Of a stretch of 64,000 bases of DNA, positions 57,050 to 64,000 are shown piece by piece. Within the stretch, counting starts at the first letter, position 1; every line of letters starts with the position of its first letter. Made by a program: the position numbers and the translations under genes. Below the pieces are notes generated by a model that saw nothing but the letters and a program-made list of their open reading frames with translations, ran no database searches and was not told the DNA's origin. The DNA is from Cryptomeria japonica (Eukaryota > Streptophyta > Pinopsida > Cupressales > Cupressaceae): NCBI RefSeq assembly GCF_030272615.1, contig NC_081405.1, positions 653,312,920 through 653,376,919 of the forward strand, in the 5' to 3' direction.

Positions 57050-58442
57050 TGATGAATAATGATGAACAACAAATACCCTAACTGGTACTGAGAGGGGGGG
57101 ATGAATTAGTACATACAAAAACTTTTCCACAACTTATCAAGTTAAAACAATGCTAACCAGTTGTCCTCATTACTGAACTTAACCATGGCAATACTAGTTA
57201 AACACAGTAAGACTTCAGACAACTTAAACTGGTAAAACTAAATACTTCAAATATCATTCAATACTTGATAACTACTTCACCCATAAACACATGCATGTGA
57301 TGTATTAGTAATACCACAACCATTAGCTTTGCATGCATAATCACCTAAACAAAGAATACTTAATCATCACATGAAAAATGCACAACTCGTGACACATAGA
57401 GTTTTGACGTGGAAACCCAAATGGGAAAAACCATGGTGGGGATGAATACCCACAAGCTTGTTTTGAACTCTTTTGAAGCTCACTTTGTTAGGAGCCTAGT
57501 TTGGTTAAAGACTTTACAATAAGGTTCTGCTAGGAACCGATCCTGTTAAAGATCACCTGGTTAAGGGATGGCTATATACCCTATTAAAGGTTGAAACCCT
57601 GTTAAAGGTTACCTCGCTACTAGATTTAAAGAACTCAATGAACTTGAGTAACCTGGTTAGAGGATTTAAAGTAAGCTTGTTAAAGCTACCCAACAAAGGG
57701 ATTTTCCTTATGTTGAAATGGTTAGAAGACAACAGGTAAAACTCTGATCTGATAACAACACTATATGCTAAGGCAGATCCTTTTCAGTTCCTGTACCCTG
57801 TAATCACACTCTGAAGTTTTCACTCATTGGTTTGGCAAGTATCTCATCACTCGGATACACACACAACTTTTTCCAACAAAAACAATATAAAAACTCATCG
57901 ACCTTAGAGACAAGAATTAGGTTGATAACATAAACCCTAAACCCTAAGTATTTTAGATTTATAATTACAAGCGGTCCAATCCTGACCGTCCAAACACTTT
58001 ACATAGAATGAAACAATCTCAAACAAATCACAAGTCATTCTGCATCATCCATTCTTCACAGCACATAGAAATTAGTAACCCATCACGCTTTCTTCTCATA
58101 CCGCTAAGAAGAATGTTCATTCCCGAGGTAGACATTTAATGTAGTCGATATTAACATGCAAGATCCTCAAGGAAATCCTTCATGTGCACAGAACTGGCAT
58201 GGCATCTCGATCTCATCCTTATTTCTTAGCTAACTCATCACAAAATATCACCAGTTGTATCGCACAAGCTAGGTTTCCAAACCGGAAACCCTAGAGCTGA
58301 GACTACCAACCGATAGTCACACTTAGTGAAAGCCTGACACTGGTTCACTACATCTCTTCATACCGGTTGACCTATAATTATTGGCATCAATGACAACATA
58401 TATTATCATCATATAATCATACTGGATCATAATATGCCAAAA
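57050..58442 (-). repeat. 3' LTR of D (1393 bp)
   Basis: TGATGAATAATG at 57050 beside A's LTR sequence. Ends GCCAAAA, where relatives have GCCAACA. Followed by ATCTCCCCCTTTGGC, a polypurine tract on the minus strand (58443-58457). Contains the telobox (about 57930) and CCTGTTAAAGG unit array (57535-57720). Confidence 0.85.
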
Positions 58443-58682
58443 ATCTCCCCCTTTGGCATTGATGATAATACTTAGTGTAGCATTGCAACGAAAATCATCA
58501 TAGACCAGTGCATCTAAAATATCTTCATTAGATATCTTCTCCCCCTTTGACAACAATGCCAAAGTGGAGGCATTAGCTTCCATACTCCACTATGCTGCTC
58601 CCCTTATGGAGTAGCATCCTTCAACACATCAATCCTGAAAGATTGGTCACTGTAATACCTAACTGATGTGGAGCACACATCT

Positions 58683-59507
58683 TTAGTTTACTTCATGAAG
58701 GGGAAAAACCCCTAATTCACCTCTCAAAAAGGTAAATGTAGTCTTCTTTAAGGGATTAGTGAATATGTCTGCTAGTTGCTCCTTACTGGAAACATGTTTT
58801 AATACGACCTCTCTATTTTGAACCTTCTCTCTCAAGAAATGATACTTGATCTCAATGTGCTTAGTTCTAGCATGTAATACCGGATTCTTAAAAATATTGA
58901 TTGCACTAGTATTATCATAGAAAATACTCACCGGTTCAGATATAGGTACTTTGAAGCCATTCAGTACATGCTTCATCCAGATTGCATGAGTGTAGTTCAT
59001 AAATGCTGCCACATATTCTGCTTCAGCTATAGACTGAGAAATATAGATCTGCTTCTTGCTTGTCTAGAAGACTAGTCTTCCACCAAGTAAGAATGCTCCA
59101 CCGGTTGTGCTCTTCTGATTGTCCACATTACCTACCCAATCTGCATCGGTAAAAACTTTGAGATTAAAATCACCACTATATGGATACCACAATCCATAGT
59201 CAACAGTCCCTTTCAGGTATCTAAGAATCCTCTTGACCGCTACCAAGTGGGATTCTCTTGGACTCTTCTGAAAATGAGCTACTATGCCCACTGCATGAGA
59301 AATATCTGGTTTGTTGTGCAACACATAGTGCATCTTACTGATCATTGACCTATACTCCTTCTCATTCACTAATGTTGAATCATCTTCCTTAGTCAATTTA
59401 TAGCTGGTCACCATCGGTGTACCAACTGGTTTTCTCTCCTCCATGCCAAAGCTCTTCAATACCTCTTTGACATACTTGGATTGGGTAATAAAGATACCCT
59501 CTTTCAT
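58683..59507 (-). pseudogene. D RNase H
   Basis: 59064-59507 (VKRILRYLKGTVDYGLWYPY, FTDADWVGNVDNQKSTTGG) and 58683-59012 (AAFMNYTHAIWMKHVLNGFK, FYDNTSAINIFKNP, ADIFTNPLKK). A stop near 59061 and a changed CDNTS (to YDNTS) mark decay. Confidence 0.8.
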
Positions 59508-60240
59508 TTGCTAAATCTGTAAACCAATGAAGAACTTTATCTCTCCAATCAAAGACATCTCAAACTCTTTCTTCATTTCATCATCTCCTCCAAAGATTAT
59601 GTCATCTACAAATACTTCACAGATCATAATTTGATCACCTTCAGATTTCAGGTATATGTAATTGTCCTTACTTGTTCTCTAAAATCCTATTTTCACATGA
59701 TGAGAGTGTAACCATTCATATCATGCCCTTGGTGCTTGTTTCAATCCATATAGGGCCTTGTGTAATCTAGACACCATGTTACTATCTTCTGATAAGGAAA
59801 ACCCATCCGGTTGCTCAATATACACTTCCTCTTCTTGGATTCCATTCAAGAACACAGACTTCACATCCATCTGGTATACCTTAAATCCCTTGAATGCTGC
59901 AAATGCAAGTAGCATTCAGACACCTTCCAGTCTAGTCATAGGAGCAAAGGTTTCTCCATATTCTTCTCCCTCTTCTTGAGCATATCCCTTGTATACAAGT
60001 CTTGCCTTGTTCCTTACAACTATGCCTTCTTCGTTCAGCTTATTCCTGAAGACCCATTTGGTACCTATGACATTCTTGTGTTCTGGTCTGGGTACCAAAG
60101 ACCATGTTGCATTCTTTTCTATTTGGTCTATCTCCTCTTCCATTGTCTTAATCTAGTCTTCATTTGTAAGTGCCTCTCTAATGGTCTTAGGCTCAAATTC
60201 AAAAAATCATGCAAGAGTTCTCTTTCACCTTTCTTCTTGT
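59508..60240 (-). pseudogene. D reverse transcriptase
   Basis: 59916-60143 ([46 protein letters not shown]) and 59721-59915 ([31 protein letters not shown]) are in one frame with a stop in between. 59508-59720 continues with the FVDDIIFGG box and stops at about 59512 and 59682. A short deletion near 59580 removes the DMSHDFANEMK-type segment. Confidence 0.8.
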
Positions 60241-61169
60241 GAGTATCCCTGCATCTTTATCTCCTATGATCTGCTTCAGATCTTTATGTAGTTTCACATA
60301 TCTAGGAATGACTCTAGTTGGTTCTGCTTGATTTTCCTCTTCTTCTTCACTTACTTCTTCTTCTTCTTCTTCACCTACTGTAGCTTCTACTAGTACATGG
60401 GCATTGAGGTCTTTGCTTTTTTCTTTCTTAACCGGTTCCTAGAAGGCTACACCCGGTTCATCTTCCACTTTCTCGCTATAGGTTTCCTCAGGTTCCTCAG
60501 GGGATTCATCAACCCTAACTTTGATACTCTCAACAATTTTTTGTGTTCTATTGTTGTAGCACTTGAGAGCTTTTCTCTTAGTGGAATATCCCAAAAATAT
60601 TCCTTCATCATATTTAGCATCAAACTTGCTCAGATGCTCACCTCTCTTGATGTAACACTTACTACCAAATACTTAAAAAAAACTCACAGTGGGATTCTTC
60701 CTGGTCCAGTACTCATAAGGGGTTTTATCTTTACCTTTCTTGTTGACTACCCGGTTCATAGTATAGACTGTAGTGCTCACTGCTTCTCTCCAAAAAGTGT
60801 GAGCAACCTTTCCTTGGATCAACATAGTTTTGGCCACTTCAACTATAGTCCTTTTATTCCTTTCTACTATGCCATTTGTTGTGGTGTCCTTGGGGAAGAC
60901 AACTGCCTCTTGATACTGTTCTCTTCATAGTACTTATTGAATTCATTAGAAGTGAATTCACCTCCTTGATTAGTTCTAAGACACTTTATCTTTTGCCCAC
61001 TTTCCTTCTCTACTAATGCTCTAAAGGATTTGAACTTTCCAAATGCCTCAGACTTGTCTTTCAAGAATGTGGCCCACATCATTCTTGAGCAATCATCAAT
61101 AAGAATCATGAAATACCTATCTCCTTGAGTACTTCTAGTTTTCATAGGACCACACAAATTAGTATGCAC
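60241..61169 (-). pseudogene. D integrase core and acidic linker
   Basis: 60867-61169: [35 protein letters not shown] (Asp of TDQGG changed to Asn) and SSPRTPQQMA, after which bases are lost. Downstream to 60241 the WREAVSTTVYTMNR, KYYIKR-like and Glu-rich linker regions are visible with stops. Confidence 0.75.
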
Positions 61170-61624
61170 AAGATCAAGTAAGTTCTCTACTAAAAAAGAC
61201 TTACCTTTGAAAGTTTACGAAGACATCTTCCCAAGCTGACATTCTCTACACAAAGAATTCTCCAGTTTGTTTAGCAAAGGCAATCCTCTTACTGCCTTGA
61301 TCTTACTAGCCTTTACAATATTATCAAAGTTCATATGACAAAGTCTCCTATGCCATATCCAACTGTCATCAAACTTCGCCATCAGACACCGACTAATCTT
61401 GGCATTCAGCTGAAACAAGTTACCTCTGGTCTTCTTACCGGTGGAAATAAGTTCACCACTCTTTCCAATTATACTGCAGACTCCACCTTTGAACTCTAGA
61501 ATGAGTCCTTTATCATTTAGTTAAGCAACACTCAACAAGCTATGCTTAAGACCTTCTACCCAGTAGACATCATCCGCAGTGCTCTTTCCATTCAGTGAGA
61601 TGGATCATTTTCCTTTTACCAAGT
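61170..61624 (-). pseudogene. D integrase zinc finger and protease-side part, truncated
   Basis: 61215-61418: [51 protein letters not shown]. 61419-61621 gives the pre-integrase segment back to KGK.SISLNGKSTADDVYWVEG-like codons. The copia homology ends at ACCAAG, where E starts. Confidence 0.75.
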
Positions 61625-61937
61625 TGTTGATATGTGGTGACTGATCAACAAAGTACTGTACATTCAGCACGTATTCTCACTAACTTTGTCTGTTGCCCTA
61701 AAAATGCATGTTATAAGTAGGTAGGATGCTTAAGGCATAGAGAGGTTTATGTACTATGTTTTGCTGAATAATAAAAAAAGATAGGACAGTTGTGTATGGC
61801 GGATGTAATCCATTCTGGGTGAACCACGTTAATTCTCTGTGTTATTTGTGTCCTATTTTATTCCTTTATCTTTCTTATTAAGATCTGCGTATAATTGTTA
61901 GTTCATATTTTCTTTGGATCTGCTTGAAACCCTAACA
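61625..61937 (+). repeat. 5' LTR of E (313 bp)
   Basis: TGTTGATATG ... CCTAACA, then ATTGGTATCAAAGCG. The left edge is where D's coding sequence stops. A pyrimidine-rich end (TTATTCCTTTATCTTTC) precedes the terminal part. Confidence 0.8.
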
Positions 61938-61939
61938 AT

Positions 61940-61952
61940 TGGTATCAAAGCG
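61940..61952 (+). other. Primer-binding site of E
   Basis: TGGTATCAAAGCG, initiator Met tRNA type, two bases after the LTR. Confidence 0.85.
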
Positions 61953-61997
61953 AGGTTTTTTGTAAATTGGTAGGACTTTCAGATTTGAGTGGGAGCA

Positions 61998-62740
61998 ATG
62001 GAGGATTCCAAATTCAAGGTCAAAAAGTTTAACGACCAAAATTATCAGTTATGGAAAATGCAGATGGAGGATTACCTGTATCAAAAGGATTTGTGGTGGC
62101 CATAGGAAGGAAAGGCAAAGAAAGCGACCACAATGTCAGATGAAGAGTGGGACATTTTAGATAGAAAGGCACTAGGATCCATTCGATTGTGCCTTGCACC
62201 ATCTGTAGCTTTCAATATAATAGAAGCAAAAATGATTGTAGATTTAATGGCGACATTGGCTAGGTTGTATGAGAAACCCTCAGCTTCGAATTAGGTATTT
62301 CTTATGAAGCATTTGTTTAATTTGAAAATGAGTGAGGGAGGATCTATAGCGGAGCACTTAAATGAATTTAATACAATTACCAGTCAATTGTCTTTGGTAA
62401 AGGTTACTTTTGCAAAAGAGGTTAGGGCTCTCTTGATTTTATGTTCTTTGCTAGAAAGCTTGAATAGCTTGGTTATGGTTGTAAGTAACTCTGCCTCTGG
62501 TAAAAATACTTTGGTATTTGATGATATTGTTGGTGTTATTCTAAGTGAGGAAATGCAAAGGAAAAGAACAAGTGAGACTCCAACATCATCAAGTAGTGTT
62601 TTGAATGTGGAGAACAGAGGAAGATCAAAGGAAAGAGGAAAAGGCCCTGGGAATGAGAAGTCACGAGAGAAGTCAAAGAAAGGACACTCTCAATCTAGAG
62701 GAAAGACTATTGGTACTGTGGAAAGCCTGGTCATCTAAAG
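61998..62740 (+). pseudogene. E gag
   Basis: It starts MEDSKFKVKKFNDQNYQLWK, the conserved copia gag opening, then LGSIRLCLAPSVAFNI, LMKHLFNLKMSEGGSIAEHL and NEFNTITSQL. In-frame stops lie near 62101 and 62292. After a basic Ser/Lys/Arg-rich stretch (62590-62700) the frame shifts by about 62705. The nucleocapsid knuckle YWYCGKPGHLKKDC is read in the new frame, and its first Cys is Tyr. Confidence 0.85.
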
Positions 62741-64000
62741 AAAGACTGTTGGTCTTGGAAAAACAAAGAAGGAGACAAAAATGAAAATGATAGTAAGGAA
62801 GCTAATATTGCAAGTAATACTTTACAAGATGCTTTAATCTTATGTTTGGATAATGTTAATGATTCCTAGGTAATAGATTCTGGGGCTTCATTTCATGCTA
62901 CACCCCATAGAAAATATTTTCTAGATTATGTTCAAGGTGATTTTGGACAGGTATATTTGGGTGATGATGAGCCTTGTCAAATTGTTGGAAAAGGAAAGAT
63001 AAAGATCAAGTTGCAGAATGGAAATGATTGGTTTCTGCAGGAGGTAAGACATGTTCCTAATTTAAGAAGAAATTTAATTTCTGCAGGGCAACTAGGCAAT
63101 GAAGGTTGCATAGTTACCTTCTCAGAAAGTATCTGGAAGGTCACTAAAGGATCATTAGTAGTAGCTAAAGGTGTGAAGGTAGGAACATTATATCTGTGTA
63201 TTGGTAACACTTACTCTACCCTAGCTGCTACAGATAAAGTTACTGTAGGGACAACAACAACATATGTTGCAAGAATAGATTCGATAATGTGGCACCATAA
63301 GCTTGGGCACATGAGTGAGAAAGGGATGAAAATACTTCACTCCAAAAATCTATTGCCAGGACTAAAGAAGATTGATTTAGAGTTCTGTGAAAAGTGTGTT
63401 TATGGTAAACAGAAAAGAGTCAGATTTCTCAAGGTTGCGAAAGAAAAGAAGAGTGAGAAGTTAGAGCTTGTGCATTCAGATGTATGGGGAGCGGCTCAGG
63501 TATTATCTCTTGGTGGCTCTTGTTATTATGTTATTTTTATTGATGACTCAACTAGAAAAACATGGGTATATTTCCTAAAACAAAAATCAGATGTTTTTGA
63601 AACTTTTAAGAAATGGAAAATTTTGGTTGAGAATGAGACATGAAAAAAGTTGAAGTGTCTCAGATTGGATAATGGAGGTGAGTATTGCAACAAAGCATTT
63701 GAATATTACTGCTCCTTAAATGGGATTCAAAAGAAGAAGACAGTTCCAGGAACTCCACAGGAAAATGGCATGTTAGAGAGAATGAATAGGACTATCATGG
63801 AACGCGCGAGCAACATGAGATTGCATGTTGGATTGTCCTTACATTTTTGGGCATATGTTGTACATATTGTTGTCTATTTGATAAATAGAGGACCTTCAAC
63901 CCTTTTGGATGGTGGTATTCCAGAGGAGGCATGGATTGGTAGAAAGGTAAATTATTCTTTTCTGAAAACCTTTGGTTGTGAAGCTTTTGTCTATGTTGAT
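62741..64000 (+). pseudogene. E protease and integrase (continues past the window)
   Basis: Frame from 62705: after a TAG at about 62868 comes VIDSGASFHATPHRKYF, an intact protease active site. 62957-63643 is open: QEVRHVPNLRRNLISAGQLG, zinc finger MWHHKLGHMSEKG ... CEKCVYGKQ, LVHSDVWGAAQ, FIDDSTRKTWVYFLKQKSDV. A TGA at 63641-63643 precedes CLRLDNGGEYCNKAF and TPQENGMLERMN, so both Asp and the Glu of integrase are present. The GCEAFVYVD segment reaches the window edge. Confidence 0.85.

Larger units (their letters stand above)
57050..61624 (-). mobile_element. Element D: Ty1/copia element in A's 3' LTR, cut by E
   Basis: 3' LTR at 57050-58442, then RNase H, RT, integrase and protease-side coding read leftward in one frame to about 61621, where E begins. 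Its gag, 5' LTR and right-hand target duplication should follow E outside the window. Pol closely follows A, B and C. Confidence 0.85.
61625..64000 (+). mobile_element. Element E: Ty1/copia element with short LTRs, incomplete in window
   Basis: 5' LTR 61625-61937, primer site, gag from 61998, then protease and integrase to the window end. It belongs to a different copia family from A-D, matching remnant H at 2500-4850 (zinc knuckle, protease and pre-integrase). Three or more stops and one frameshift. RT, RNase H and 3' LTR lie beyond 64000. Confidence 0.85.

Noticed and set aside
57045-61624. D as a complete element bounded by CAAGT on both sides
   Set aside because: D's right side ends inside protease-proximal coding sequence without gag, primer site or 5' LTR, so the right CAAGT fits E's insertion better.

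Overview
This window is plant nuclear DNA and consists almost entirely of nested LTR retrotransposons. I see no intact host gene, rRNA, tRNA or CRISPR array. The gag/pol families, the initiator-Met-tRNA primer sites (TGGTATCAAAGC / TGGTATCAGAGC), the Tat-type Ty3/gypsy element with two RNase H domains and the antisense plant-mobile-domain gene all indicate a seed plant with a large, repeat-rich genome. A conifer or other gymnosperm is my guess, but nothing in the sequence proves it.

Layout, using my own letters for elements. K (1-2499, +) is the 3' end and 3' LTR of a gypsy-like element sitting in H. H (2500-2762 plus 4598-about 4850, +) is a copia gag-protease remnant, split by insert I (2763-4579) with an 18-bp target duplication. 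4851-5708 is unassigned. A (5709-57049, +) is a copia element with a 1421-bp 5' LTR. Its pol reading frame stops inside the integrase zinc finger at 8643 and resumes in frame at 52151, because a 43.5-kb block, element F, lies inside it with ATAAA duplicated on both sides.

F (8644-52145, -) is a Tat-like Ty3/gypsy element of about 15.1 kb once its inserts are removed. Between its 3' LTR and pol it carries a spliced gene on the opposite strand encoding a plant mobile domain (9780-11409). F has been hit three times. G (16808-28694, duplication ATAGG) is a gag-only element with 4.5-kb LTRs. B (31515-39078, GAGAT/GAGAC) is a copia element. C (42936-51837, TAGAG) is a copia element in F's 5' LTR, and its own 5' LTR holds a solo LTR, L (49425-50737, GGTTC).

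Right of F, A's pol continues and is interrupted by insert J (52197-53478), which carries what looks like a gene's last exon and 3' UTR. A's 3' LTR (from 56361) is cut at 57049 by D (57050-61624, -), a copia relative of A, B and C. D is cut in turn by E (61625 to beyond the window, +), a different copia family related to remnant H.

Order of events by nesting: A first, then F, then B, C and G, then L inside C; separately D into A and E into D. LTR divergence counted by eye does not fit this for F. Its LTRs differ less than those of elements inserted into it. Every gag-pol here has stops or frameshifts, or is truncated, so none looks autonomous today. Coordinates of LTR ends were fixed by TG...CA ends, duplicated flanks, and primer and polypurine sites.
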